A stretch of DNA of 64,000 nt from Lineus longissimus. Lineage: Eukaryota; Nemertea; Pilidiophora; Heteronemertea; Lineidae. The notes below the pieces were generated by a model. It did not search any database and had not been told where the DNA came from. It saw nothing but the letters and a program-made list of their open reading frames with translations. The translations under genes and the position numbers were made by a program. Of the stretch, positions 29,221 through 40,404 are shown piece by piece. Position 1 is the first letter of the stretch, and every line of letters starts with the position of its first letter. The stretch spans positions 9,736,001 through 9,800,000 of the forward strand of contig NC_088317.1 of the NCBI RefSeq assembly GCF_910592395.1, read 5' to 3'.

Positions 29221-29940
29221 CATGACCACTACTGTACTTGACACCTAATATAGACCACTACGGCAGTGACCAAGATCAATCGTTAGCAGACGGCATGACC
29301 ACTACTGTACTTGACACCTTATATAGACCACTACGGCAGTGACCTAGATCAATCGTGAGCAGACGGCATGACCACTACTGTACTTGACACCTAATATAGA
29401 CCACTACGGCAGTGACCGAGATCAATTGTGAGCAGACGGCATGACCACCACTGTACTTGTCACCTTAAATAGACCATCACGGCGGTGGCTGAGATCAATC
29501 ATGAGCAGACAACATCGCCACTACTGTACTTTACACCCTTTAAAGATCACTACGGCAGTGACCGAGATCAATCGTGAGCAGATGGCATGACCACTACTGT
29601 ACTTGACACCTTATATAGACAACTACGGCAGTGACCGAGATCAATCGTGAGCAGACGGCATGACCACTACTGTACTTGAGATCTTATATAGACCACTACG
29701 GCAGTGACCGAGATCAATCGTGAGCAGATGGCATGACCACTACTGTACTTGTCGCCTTATGGACCATCACGGCGTTGGCTGAGATCAATCATGAGCAGAC
29801 AACATCGCCACTACTGTACTTTACACCCTATAAAGATCACTACTGCAGTGACCGAGATTAATTGTGAGCAGATGGCATGACCACTACTGTACTTGTCACC
29901 TTATGGACCATCACGGCGGTGGCTGAGATCAATCATGAGC
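29221..29940. repeat. M-type satellite insert between the two N-T units
   Basis: Monomers here match block M of the large superunits and separate the two N-T copies. Confidence 0.6.
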
Positions 29941-32712
29941 AGATAACATCGCCACTACTGTACTTTACACCCTATAAAGATCACTACGGCAGTGATCGAG
30001 ATCAATCGTTAGCAGATGGCATGACCACTACTGTACTTGACACCTAATATAGACCACTACGGCAGTGACCGAGATCAATCGTGAGCAGACGGCATGACCA
30101 CTACTGCACTTGACATTTGATATAGTCCACTTCGGCAGTGACAGAGATCAATTGTGAGCAGACGGCATGACCACTACTGTACTTGTCACCTTATATAGAC
30201 CATCACGGAGGTGACCAAGATGAATCGTGAGTAGACGGCATGACCACTACTGTACCTGACACCTTATATAGACCATCAAGGAGGTGACGGAGATGAATCG
30301 TGAGCAGACGGCATGACCACTACTGTACCTGACACCTTATATAGACCGCTACGGCAGTGACCGAGATCAATTGTGAGCAGACGGCATGACCACCACTGTA
30401 CTTGACACCTTATATAGACCACTACGGCGGTGACCGAGATCAATCGTGAGCAGACAGCATGACCACTACTGTACTTTACACCTTATAAAGATCACTACGG
30501 CAGTGACCGAGATCAATCGTTAGCAGACGGCATGACCACTACTGTACTTGACACCTTATATGGACCACTACGGCAGTGACCGAGATCAATCGTGAGCAGA
30601 CGGCATGATCACTACTGTACTTGACACCTAATATAGACCACTTTGGCAGTGACCGAGATCAATTGTGTGCAGACGGCATGACCACCACTTTACTTGTCAC
30701 CTTATATAGACCTTTACGGCGGTGGCTGAGATCAATCATGAGCAGACAACATCGCCACTACTGTACTTTACACCCTATAAAGATCAGTACGGCAGTGACC
30801 GAGATCAATCGTTAGCAGACGGCATGACCACTACTGTACTTGACACCTTATATAGACCTGTACGGCAGTGACCGAGGTCAATCGCGAGCAGACGGCATGA
30901 CCAGTACTGTACCTGACACCTTATATAAACCACTACGGCAGTGACCGAGGTCAATCGTGAGCAGAAGGCGTGATTACTACTGTACTTGACACCTCATTTA
31001 GACCATCACAGAGGTGACCGAGATCAATCGTGAGCAGACGACATGACCACTGTACTTGACACTTTATATAGACCACTACAGCAGTGACCGAGATCAGTCA
31101 TGTGCAGAAATCATGACCACAACTGTACTTGCCATCTGATATAGACCACTTTAGCAGTGACCGAGATTAATCGTGAGCAGACAACATGACCACTACTGTA
31201 CTTGACACCTTATATAGACCACTACAGCAGTGACCGAGATCAGTCATGTGCAGAAATCATGACCACTACTGTACTTTACGCCTGATATAGATCACTAGGG
31301 CAGTGACCGAGATCAATCGTGAGCAGACGGCATGACCACTACTGTACCTGACACCTTATATAGACCGCTACGGCAGTGACCGAGATCAATTGTGAGCAGA
31401 CGGCATGACCACTACTGTACTTCACACCTTATAAAGATCACTACGGCAGTGACCGAGATCAATCGTTAGCAGACGACATGACCACTGTACTTGACACTTT
31501 ATATAGACCACTACAGCAGTGACCGAGATTAATCGTGAGCAGGCGGCATGACCACTACTGTACTTGTCACCTGATATAGACTGTCACGGTGGTGACCGAG
31601 TTCAATCGTGAGCAGACCATATGACCACTACTGTACTTGACACCTTATATAGACCACTACGGCAGTGACCGAGATCAATTGTGAGCAGACGGCATGACCA
31701 CTGCTGTATTTGACACCTTATATAGACCATCACGGCGGTGACCGAGATCAATCACGAGCAGACGGCATGACCATTACTGTACTTTACGCCTGATATAGAT
31801 CACTAGGGCAGTGACCGAGATCAATCGTGAGCAGACGGCATGACCACTACTGTACCTGACACCTTATATAGACCGCTACGGCAGTGACCGAGATCAATTG
31901 TGAGCAGACGGCATGACCACCACTGTACTTGACACCTTATATAGACCACTACGGCAGTGACCGAGATCAATCGTGAGCAGACAGCATGACCACTACTGTA
32001 CTTGACACCTTATAAAGATCACTACGGCAGTGACCGAGATCAATCGTTAGCAGACGGCATGACCACTACTGTACTTGACACCTTATATAGACCACTACGG
32101 CAGTGACCGAGATCAATCGTGAGCAGACGACATGACCACTGTACTTGACACTTTATATAGACCACTACAGCAGTGACCGAGATCAGTCATGTGGAGAAAT
32201 CATGACCACTACTGTTCTTGCCATCTGATATAGACCACTTTAGCAGTGACCGAGATTAATCGTGAGCAGGTGGCATGACCACTACTGTACTTGTCACCTG
32301 ATACAGACTATCTCGGTGGTGACCGAGATCAATCGTGAGCAGACCATATGACCACTACTGTACTTGACACCTTATATAGACCACTACGGCAGTGACCGAG
32401 ATCAATTGTGAGCAGACGGCATGACCACTGCTGTATTTGACACCTTATGTAGACCACTACGGCTGTGACCGAGATCAATTGTGAGCAGACGGTGTGACCA
32501 CTACTGTACTTGACACCTTATATAGACCACTACAGCAGTGACAGAGATCAATTGTGAGCAGACGGCATGACCACTACTGTACTTGTCACCTTATATAGAC
32601 CATCACGGCGGTGACTAAGATCAATCGTGAGTAGACGGCATGACCACTACTGTACTTGACACCTGATATAGACCACTTTGGCAGTGACCGAGATCAATTG
32701 TGTGCAGACGGC
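29941..32712. repeat. Satellite unit N4-T2
   Basis: A second copy of N3-T1, offset 3,562-3,564 bp over most of its length and 3,491 bp after loss of one monomer. It runs to the decayed right edge of the array. Confidence 0.75.
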
Positions 32713-32812
32713 ATGACCACTACTGTACTTTACGCCTGATATAGATCACTACGGCAGTGACCGAGATCAATCGTGTGCTGAAGGCATGACCACTCCTACA
32801 CTTGTCGCCTCA

Positions 32813-33428
32813 TTATTGCCCCCGAACTTTGATTACCCGTCTTTTAAAACACCCTGTAGTTTCCCATATTTGTTGTCGAATGAATAGAGGCATTTTTTAT
32901 CCATTTATCATACCGGTGTAGAGGTTAATGTCGTAGTCAGAATTCATTTTGTACAATAAGTCTAGATACTTTTTCCGGGGGGACACTTTTTACTTTTACA
33001 TCGGCACATCGACCCCAATGTTTCGAGCCATGGCTTTAGAATTCTCGTCGGTCCAATGCCTAGGGTAAAAAGAGTTAATTTTTTTATCATTGCGATTTTA
33101 GTGTATACGCCTGGAGCAGCATTCCGATCTGAAAAAAGAGTGGATGTTGACCCATTTAATGAAAAAAACCTCGAGTATTGCTTACAACGCGACAGGCCTA
33201 CATATCTGCTGATGCATGGTGATGGTAGTAAAATGTTGGTGAGATCATGGCGGTATACATCCATGGTGAGAAAAGAAGGAGTAGGTAGGCCTAGAAGATG
33301 GGGAGGGGGGGGGGGTGATTTTGTCACAGTTGTGGCAAGATTTGCTCTTGCGCCGTTGTTCCTTCAGATTGGTACGGGGAAGTTATATTCAGCTATAAAG
33401 CACCACCATGTTGTCTATAATAGAACGT
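32813..33428. other. Unique non-coding DNA right of the satellite
   Basis: A 124-codon frame (33,056-33,430) crosses a poly-G run and has no recognisable domain, so it is not called as a gene. Confidence 0.5.
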
Positions 33429-33583
33429 GAAATCTTAGAGCAATTATAAATCCTTCAAAATGAAGTGAATCCAAAATTCAATGATGGAATGCAATTCTCG
33501 TTTCTCCAGGGAACTGCATCCCACCCATGAAATTGCATGGTATCAATTTCGTTTTGAGGGAGTTCTAATTGCCCTAAGATTTC
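33429..33583. repeat. Fold-back element
   Basis: The left arm starting gaaatcttagagcaatta pairs with the right arm ending taattgccctaagatttc. Inner segments gaatgcaatt and aattgcat also pair. About 155 bp in total. Confidence 0.6.
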
Positions 33584-34860
33584 AAGCGCTAGCCAAAATA
33601 GTAGCCTGAGTGCCTACGGCCAGGTCAAGCCACGGCCAACTACTCTAAACCCTCTTGACCGGCACGATTCTGAATATTCACTCAGCACAGTAAGCCTACC
33701 AACGATAAACATTGGTCAGCGACCTACTAAGCCCTGTTACAGACCACGCATGTCAGTACATCTAAAGGATGTTTGGTACATGACAACCAAGAGAGCGTTG
33801 CTAGCGTGGGGGGGGGGGGCGGGGGGCAGGGGCAGATGCACCTCCCTCAGAGGTCACAAAAACATATGTTATCAACCGTGATTTTGGCCGAAAAATGTTA
33901 GAAAAGTGTCACTTTGAACCCTCTCCCAGAGAGCCCTTTGCCCCTCCCCCCCTGAAAGCTCGCTACGACGCCCCTGAACAAGTAATCAAAACCATTATGT
34001 AGAAAGTACGCTCCTATTTGCTTCCTGGGACATTTTTCTTATCTTATGGACTAATTGTCTCCATGCTCTAGCACAATCGCTTTTAGCCTAGTTCGAGTCA
34101 CCATTCATACACGTGCTTGAAAGACTCCAAAACATCTCGATTTTTTTTGTGATCCATCTTTGTTCATTTCCAAATTTATCGGATTACATTGCACAAGATT
34201 CCGTTTAGAGATGGGTAAAGAAGAATTCCCAATGTAATTATTCAGATAGGCTATTCTAGTTTGGCATGTTTTCGCCTTCGATGTTAATCCCTCTAGCTTT
34301 AGTAACTTTACTGTGTTATATTGTTTGTGTAAATTTTTACATCCATCTATATTACCTTTGTGCAGTACCATTGTGTTGAAAGCGATGTCCAAAGGCTCTG
34401 GTTATCTCTCAGTTACCATTGTCAATTGAGGCACCATAATCAGGGTTGTTTTTTGGTGTGGGCAAGAAATACCAAATGCCGTCGCTGGTTATGCAACTAC
34501 TTCAGGATAAAATGGCCTGAATGTTCATGTTGCCCATCAGACAGGTGGCTGACCTCCAGTGGTCAGTAACCTGCGATGGTGCAACAAGCAACACATGCGT
34601 TTAGCTGTGTTTGGCCAGAGGAGCTGAGGTTGACACGTGGAGGGTGTAGGTGCTAAAGCATGTTAAGAGAAGGCCTGAAACCAATGCAGATGTGAAATGT
34701 TTTATTCAAGGCATAAAAACAGTTGATTAAAAAGCTTTGTTCGAAGAGTGAATCAAGCCGACCTTTGCACAGCAAGTTGAAGGCAATGGTGCTCAGTCAT
34801 GCATGACCCTAGACAGATAACCAACATAATTATAACTGGAAAGCATATTGCTTCTGTAAC
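33584..34860. other. Non-coding stretch with G-rich repeat debris
   Basis: Contains a run of 12 G at 33,808-33,819 followed by more G-rich sequence, then pyrimidine-rich sequence to about 33,960. Short frames at 34,105-34,569 overlap on both strands and look random. Confidence 0.5.
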
Positions 34861-34883
34861 AGAGGGACAACACCAAGTTCCTG

Positions 34884-34957
34884 CCGGGGATTGAACCCGG
34901 TGTAATAGAAGCAGATGCCCCCTGATATTAAATGCCCTCAACAATAGAACACGGCAC
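34884..34957 (-). repeat. tRNA-like fragment, probably SINE-derived
   Basis: The minus strand has a perfect T-arm at 34,900-34,884: a 5-bp stem around the 7-nt loop ttcaatc, containing a B-box ggttcaatccc. The sequence 5' of it lacks a good D-arm and the acceptor ends do not pair well, so it is a degenerate tRNA relic. Confidence 0.5.
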
Positions 34958-35040
34958 CATTCAATAGGAGTCTAAAGAGGCCAAGACCCTTAATCCGAAG
35001 ACGAACAATACATGCGGGCATCAGGAAAAAGAGGGCATTT

Positions 35041-35098
35041 GATTCTATCACACCTGGACCTCTGGTGTACAAGGCCATCACTCTACCGACTGAGCTAA
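35041..35098 (-). repeat. tRNA-like fragment with a strong A-box
   Basis: The minus strand reads tagctcagtcggtagag (35,097-35,081), a typical tRNA D-arm/A-box. The following anticodon region and the T-arm are degenerate. A tRNA pseudogene or SINE head. Confidence 0.5.
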
Positions 35099-36494
35099 AA
35101 GAAAAGCTCTTTTCCCTCTAGCTTGGGCTAGTAGGAATGATGCCACCACCACACTTCCTCATTGTGATGCTCATTATGATTATCTTGTTTTTTTGGTAAG
35201 AAGCAAACATCCTGCCCATAGCCTATCAACCCCTTCTACCAGGATAACCTTTTTTGAGACACCCTGTGTTTGGCCAATTATGAGCTGACTCTGACCCCCT
35301 GTTAGTCAAGGTCCAGCAGTTTAGGAACATGGTTGACTCAAAATGTCAGGCAGGGTTGGGGCAGTTGCCATAATTTGGGCCTATCAGTATCATTGTCGGA
35401 TAGTGTTGCCATACAGTTAGTGTATGACCCTGGGGAAAAAATGAATGAGGTAACCACCTTGCTGCTCTGAAAAATGAACATGTGAAATAAGATCATGCAA
35501 TTTAATGATGAAGATCTTAATACTAGACCTAAGCTAGGCCTATATAAAGACAATGAGGGCCCCGGCCTCGGCCGTGAACCGTCTCCCGAATCATAGGAAT
35601 GTTGCTAGAAAATGGATTAGGAAACTATACTTCCTAAAATTTTTGACGTTTTTCACCAAAAAATTTCAACTCTCAAATATTGTAGAAAACAGGGTTTCTA
35701 ATTGTCTTTAGCACGAATAAGTCATGTCGTGAAAGACATTTCCTGCAACGTCAGTGACGCCCTTGAAGTACGCAAGGGGGAGGGGGACTGAAGCTCCTTT
35801 TTTGACCCTCCATACAGGGTTCCAGGTCTGTCGAGGGGGCCTTAACCACGTTAACAAATACATGTTACAATTTACCCGCAATACTCATGATACCAATGTC
35901 GACATGATTCAACACTGGACACCGACTTCTGAAAATCCTATTGGTCCTCTTTCCTATCATACACGAATGCTAGTGTATCATTTTGAGCGTTTTCACCGTA
36001 TACCGTATGTCTAGCAAAGATATAGCATTGTGTATACCCACATGCAGCAAGTTGCATGGCCATCGTTTTATTTAGGACACTTGTCTCTGGTATCAGTTAC
36101 TTCTGATAACTCATTGTGCCTGCCATAAACAGTAATTACTGACACGCTTTCACATTCCTGATGTGGGCTGGCTGGAGAAACTGGATTCACGGATAAACTA
36201 CCCAAGAACTCAAAAGTTCATTACATCAGAAACATACATAGCATCAAAGCCTATCATGTTTGGAATACGTGTGCCGAACTACAGGGTCATGGCATCACTA
36301 ACGCCCAAGTTGCTAGGACTAGGGGGTAGTATTGTGGGACACCATGAGATTTTGGTGAAAAACGTGCACTGTTACGCATGAGTCTTTTGGCATATTAATG
36401 AGTCAGGAAAAAGAAGAGGTTTATGTGAATTAAAATGGTCCTTTTTTTCAGTGTACTTTTGTTGAGGTGTTTATTTGACATGGCAACGTAGACC
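35099..36494. other. Non-coding stretch
   Basis: Short frames at 35,754-36,014 and 36,163-36,381 show no domain, no splice context and no paralogue here. I see nothing further. Confidence 0.45.
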
Positions 36495-37016
36495 TATAGT
36501 CGGATTCATAAGTAAATGTCACTGCCCTTTTGGGTCGCTGTGCAAAAACTACTGGGCCGATTTCTTCAAAATTTGGTTTTTCTTGAATCTACTTTCGGGA
36601 CCCAAGAGGATTTTCATATTTCAGTAACCATGGTTACGAAAAAAATGTTTTTGTATGTATTCGTGTACAATGACGTAGGGCATTGATTTTTACATTTTCG
36701 CCTCTACTGCTTATTTCTGGATGCATTTTGCTGAAACGTTCAGGTTTTTTTTTTTTCGTGTGTATCTGCAAAGGTGCCAAGTTTCATTTAAAACTATCCA
36801 CTAAAAAAATCGGGCCCTGTCCAGATTACCCCAAAATGGCCAAAGGGCTCCAAAGTCAACAATTTTTTTCTTCTTGATTTGCAAAGCTCTAACCTGGAAA
36901 TTGTTTTGAGTCCCGAAATTAGATTCAAGAAAAACCAAACTTTGAAGAAACCGGCCCAGTAGTTTTTGCACAGCGACCCAAAAGGGCAGTGACATTTACT
37001 TATAAATCCGACTATA
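36495..37016. repeat. MITE-like element with about 109-bp inverted arms
   Basis: The arms at about 36,495-36,603 and 36,908-37,016 are reverse complements with roughly nine in ten positions matching, including gtaaatgtcactgccctttt and ctgtgcaaaaactactgggc. Ends read tatagtcgg and ccgactata, compatible with a TA target duplication as in Tc1/mariner-type elements. No transposase is inside. Confidence 0.75.
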
Positions 37017-37120
37017 TGCCTAATGTGACTCACTCTTAGCCGAATACAATAAGCCTAGCTACGTCGACGGCAGGTGTTAGCTGGTGACGTGACGTACAGT
37101 AGTCCAAGAAATGAGAGCAA

Positions 37121-37309
37121 ATGAGAAAAAGCAAGTTCCACCCCGGTTTCATTACGGTCGAATGGATTGAGCCATTGCCGCAAGACTTATCCAAGATGTT
37201 GAAGCACCTGCCCATCCAAGAATATCGGGAAAGGATGCTAATCACCTTAGGTGTCGTACCCCAAGCAGTCAACAATCACAGCTGCAGTGAACAACAATTT
37301 AAACACTGA
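37121..37309 (+). CDS. Possible small ORF, 62 aa, uncertain
   Basis: The frame from ATG at 37,121 to a stop at 37,307-37,309 reads like ordinary protein (for example WIEPLPQDLSKMLKHLPIQE) and lies 116 nt upstream of the better-supported small gene, in the same orientation. It has no recognised domain and may be a fragment or chance. Confidence 0.25.
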   Translation: MRKSKFHPGFITVEWIEPLPQDLSKMLKHLPIQEYRERMLITLGVVPQAVNNHSCSEQQFKH

Positions 37310-37378
37310 CGCTAGGTCCAACAAAAAACAGGCATTTGTCACACTTGACACTAATGGAATGTGACGCTGGTGGGTAGT

Positions 37379-37412
37379 AGATAAAAACCCAGCCAGAGAT
37401 CTAAATCGTCAT
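37379..37412 (+). promoter_or_regulatory. Candidate core promoter of the small intronless gene
   Basis: A TATA-like agataaaaac at 37,379-37,388 is followed about 30 nt later by an initiator-like gtcatatc around 37,409, with the ATG at 37,426. The spacing is what a TATA-driven RNA polymerase II promoter would show. Confidence 0.4.
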
Positions 37413-37425
37413 ATCCCAACTCAAG

Positions 37426-37806
37426 ATGAATCCAGCAAGTACCAGCCTCCTGACCACGAAGCGTAACGAAGCCTTCCGGAAATTTATGAAGGCGGTTGAT
37501 CAGATAATCGTCTTGGAGAGACACATTCGCCGTATCCGGAACAAGTTAGCTAGAGCCACCACCAGCGGTCACCGAGGCTTGCGATATGTGATCAAGATGA
37601 GATTGCCAACGGCAGAGATGATGAATCATATGTATAATCATTATGCCCGCATCCAGGCGCAAGAGGTTAAAGATCTCCAAGACCGGATCGATGAGTTGGA
37701 ACCGGGATCGGAACATTCTGTCTCCTCAGATTTTCAGACTCTGAATCTGAATCAGACTCTGAATCTTCCGCGGAAGAGACACAAGACTGATTCGCTGCTG
37801 GAATAG
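37426..37806 (+). CDS. Small intronless gene, basic helical protein of 126 aa, function unknown
   Basis: ATG at 37,426 to TAG at 37,804-37,806. Residues about 11-45 and 60-92 are rich in Lys, Arg, Glu, Leu and Ile and look strongly helical or coiled-coil (for example HIRRIRNKLARA and KDLQDRIDELE). The C-terminus is a Ser/Gln/Asn-rich tail with a short duplication TLNLNQ-TLNL and a PRKRHK patch (115-120) that could be a nuclear-import signal. A TATA-like box lies about 40 nt upstream. A hairpin matching the histone-mRNA 3' end consensus starts 10 nt after the stop. It does not read as H1, H2A, H2B, H3 or H4. A replication-linked basic chromatin protein is one inference; a captured viral or transposon gene is another. 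Confidence 0.5.
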   Translation: MNPASTSLLTTKRNEAFRKFMKAVDQIIVLERHIRRIRNKLARATTSGHRGLRYVIKMRLPTAEMMNHMYNHYARIQAQEVKDLQDRIDELEPGSEHSVSSDFQTLNLNQTLNLPRKRHKTDSLLE

Positions 37807-37816
37807 CAAGATCAAT

Positions 37817-37832
37817 GGCCCTTTTAAGGGCC
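37817..37832 (+). terminator. Histone-mRNA-type 3' stem-loop
   Basis: ggcccttttaagggcc gives a 6-bp stem (ggccct/agggcc) with a 4-nt loop, fitting the GGYYYU-loop-ARRRCC pattern of replication-dependent histone mRNAs. It starts 10 nt after the TAG. A purine-rich aaaaagaga lies about 11-19 nt downstream, where a histone downstream element would be. The flanks differ from the classic forms, so chance is not excluded. Confidence 0.5.
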
Positions 37833-38543
37833 GCAAAATATTTAAAAAGAGACCTATCGTTGACAAGTTAGCCAGTGGGCCTACACAGGCCTATCTATAG
37901 ATAGCCTACATTAGCAACTGCCACTTTCGCCCCAATACATACTGTCGGAAAGTCCTTTAGGGAAGGTGTATTGAGTTGGTGTCCGGATTTGGCAGAGAAT
38001 AGCCTACCTCCCTGGCTTAAAAAAAATCCTAGGATTGATATGAAGGGTGCAAAAAACGTTGCCGAATGTTGCTGTTTTATAACTTCCTCAAAATGCAATT
38101 GTTTTCAGCACGGTTTTCGGCATTGTGTAGGTAGAAGCATTAGGAAATTTTGTGGCACAAACCCGATAGAGAAAGACTTTCTCTATTGCTCCACCTAACC
38201 AACGAACGAAACTTTCCAAGTAACTTTGCCATCTGTTTCCCCATACTCTGATTCTTCATCTCTGTGCCTGAGCCATTCAGCTATTACAAGCGGCTTGAAA
38301 AGGGCCAAGTTTTATTTGACTGAACCAGTTTTCGTGACTATTTTGGTGAGCAGTGGAGTGATGAAAACTCTTGTTTTTTTTTGCTTTTTCATCTGTTTGG
38401 TAGGCCTGATAGGATACCGAAATAATTGATTCTTTCTGCAGCGGCATCTCATCTCGGGCCGGGAAAAGTGATGATATCGCCATAAGGTGAAGAAATCTAT
38501 GGTAAAAATCCCAAATGACCGCAGTAAGATAAGGATTTTTCAT
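37833..38543. other. Non-coding stretch
   Basis: Only short overlapping frames on both strands; nothing supported. Confidence 0.45.
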
Positions 38544-38781
38544 GACCCGGGACTGGTTGCTTAATCAGTGTTAGAGTTAACACCAACGTTAGCACTGACG
38601 CTGGCTTTAAAATCTCACTTGTGTAACAGTTGAATATCATCGATTTTAGGCAAAAACTGTGTCACGTTACAGTAATTTGGAATGTCAATCCAAATTAAAC
38701 TCTTACCAGCTCTTATAATTAAAGCCAGCGTGAGCACTAACGTTGGCGTTAACTCCAGTGCTGATTGAGCAACCGGGTCCA
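38544..38781. repeat. MITE, copy 1 of a two-copy family
   Basis: Inverted arms carry ggttgcttaatcagtg and ctgattgagcaacc at the outer ends and accaacgttagcac and gtgctcacgctgg-type sequence further in. The interior holds cagttgaatatcatcgattt, shared with the copy at 40,190. Confidence 0.75.
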
Positions 38782-40189
38782 GTTGGATAGAAATGCGGCG
38801 TGTTGATTAATAGGATTTAACAGTACTTATGATTTATAGATTTGGCCAGTTCTAAAATTCGCGGGCAAATGGGGATAACGACGCGTGTCTTTGCGAGCAA
38901 AAAAAGTACAGATAACAAGTTGCATTTTACTCCAATTCTTCCATGCGGAGGCAACTGCTTGGGATTACAGTTTTGGCTGAACAATTCGAGTTTAAAAATG
39001 ATTACGGCCAGGGATGACCGGTTCCTGCTTGTAGCAACGATTTCCAACGCATGTACAAGTACATGTGATCCTAACAATTCAGTAGCTCATAATGGACTCG
39101 CCGACCGGCGATTGGGATCATATAGTTGCACATTATAGGTTCTCCTTGCTTGTAGGCCAAACTTCTAGGAGTCGAAAAACTGATACCGATCAATAATATG
39201 CGTACATATCAAGAAGTGGTAAGGTCATCGCCCCCGCAGCAAAACCTTGTTGTCATGTTTCCTTGGGAGGCATCAACGAATGAACAAGCCATGGCTAGCG
39301 GGCGATGATAACACATTGTCCTGGTCAAAAGTCCGATTGCCGTTCATGGTCGCACACTCAGGTATTTGTCTTCGGCAAAGTTACGTCGAAGTATCTTGTC
39401 TGTGATGTCACATTTCGAGTGTTCTGTCGGTGGCCATGTGGAGATAAACTAGAATCACGACAGCATAAAGACTCTCTTGCAGGCCCGTTACAGGAGGGGG
39501 GGGGGGGGGCTATTTGCAGTAATTAAACAGGGGTGGTCGTAATTAAAAGGACCAAGGACTGCGATAAGGCACTTGTCGTTTCTGAAAAGCCTATGCTGGA
39601 GGGCAGATGGGTTAACGTGTCCGGATGATACGCTGAGTCATCACTTGAAATAAGGACGTATTTCTAGCACAAGTGCTTGCTTCCCCGAGCTAAAAAAGCT
39701 TAATGTATTTTTGATTGCCTCAATGCCCGCGCATATCTTGTTTCTTATTAGGGAGGTCAAGATAAGCGACAACGGTACGTTTATTGTAAATAAATAGCGC
39801 TGGGTTGAGAGGCATACTTCGGGAAACGTAAAATGTTCGTGAGGCTAACACTGGTCCGAGTCAGGAAAACCAGAAGAAGGCATATTAACTGACTTATATA
39901 ATGCCTTAGTGTGACTTGTTACAATCGAAACGTGTGCAAACATCTCTTGGCCTACCAAAGGCCTATAATTGTACACTGCGTTTCAATGCATTACCTCATC
40001 AGCTTTGAGTAATTTAGACGTTCCCGGTGTAAAAGAATGCAAGTCCAATGGCTCACCGCAAAAAGGAATCCTTTGTTCCCGGACATTTTATCCCAGGACA
40101 TTTTAAACTTCTACACCGGTCCTTCTGTTAGAGTGAATGAAGTCGTCGAGTTCCTTTGTTGCAGATTATAGTTAAGCGCAACCTAACCT
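38782..40189. other. Non-coding stretch
   Basis: Contains a run of 14 G at 39,496-39,509. Short frames are not supported as genes. Confidence 0.45.
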
Positions 40190-40404
40190 GGGCCCGGTTG
40201 TTCAATCAGCCTTAGAATTAACGCCAACGTTAGCACTAAAGGCCCGTTTCCATATGAGCGTCGGCGTTGGCGCATCACGCTCATCTCCTTTGTTATTTTA
40301 CACACTATCGCATCCAGACACTTGTGTGACAGTTGAATATCATCGATTTGGAAAAAGCGCTGACGTTGGAGTTAACGATAATGCTGATTGAGCAACCGGA
40401 CCCA
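40190..40404. repeat. MITE, copy 2 of the same family
   Basis: Ends read cccggttgttcaatcagc and gctgattgagcaaccgg, and the interior has cagttgaatatcatcgattt, as in the copy at 38,544. Confidence 0.75.

Larger units (their letters stand above)
2697..32812. repeat. Satellite array, 71-73-bp monomer, about 30.1 kb
   Basis: Near-continuous head-to-tail copies of one unit, roughly 410 in all. A standard monomer is 73 bp and contains, in order, gcatgaccactactgtactt, ttatatagaccactacggca and gagatcaatcgtgagca. Three main variants recur: the standard form; a 73-bp form with acaacatcgcc, tttacaccctataaagatc and cgttagca; and a 71-bp form with cttatggaccatcacggcgg and tggctgag. These often follow each other as a trimer of about 217 bp, and longer blocks are duplicated. 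No open frame in it looks like a gene: 73 is not a multiple of three, so frames rotate and stops recur. It ends by decay at 32,760-32,812. Confidence 0.97.

Noticed and set aside
3718-30815. Short open frames of 63-105 codons inside the satellite, several of them identical at multiple positions
   Set aside because: They are readings of the 71-73-bp repeat. Identity between copies reflects satellite duplication, and the frames start and stop wherever monomer variants allow.
2697-32812. Regular repeats that could suggest a CRISPR array
   Set aside because: Units are contiguous with no unique spacers, vary by point changes, and lie in an intron-bearing genome without cas genes.
33056-33430. 124-codon plus-strand frame and an overlapping minus-strand frame
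   Set aside because: It crosses a poly-G run, has no domain, and is matched by an equally long antisense frame.
34884-35098. Functional tRNA genes
   Set aside because: One piece has only a good T-arm and the other only a good A-box. Neither folds into a full cloverleaf, and the two are too far apart to be one gene.
37121-37806. The 62- and 126-codon frames as one spliced gene
   Set aside because: The second frame has its own TATA-like box and ATG, and no convincing donor-acceptor pair joins the two.
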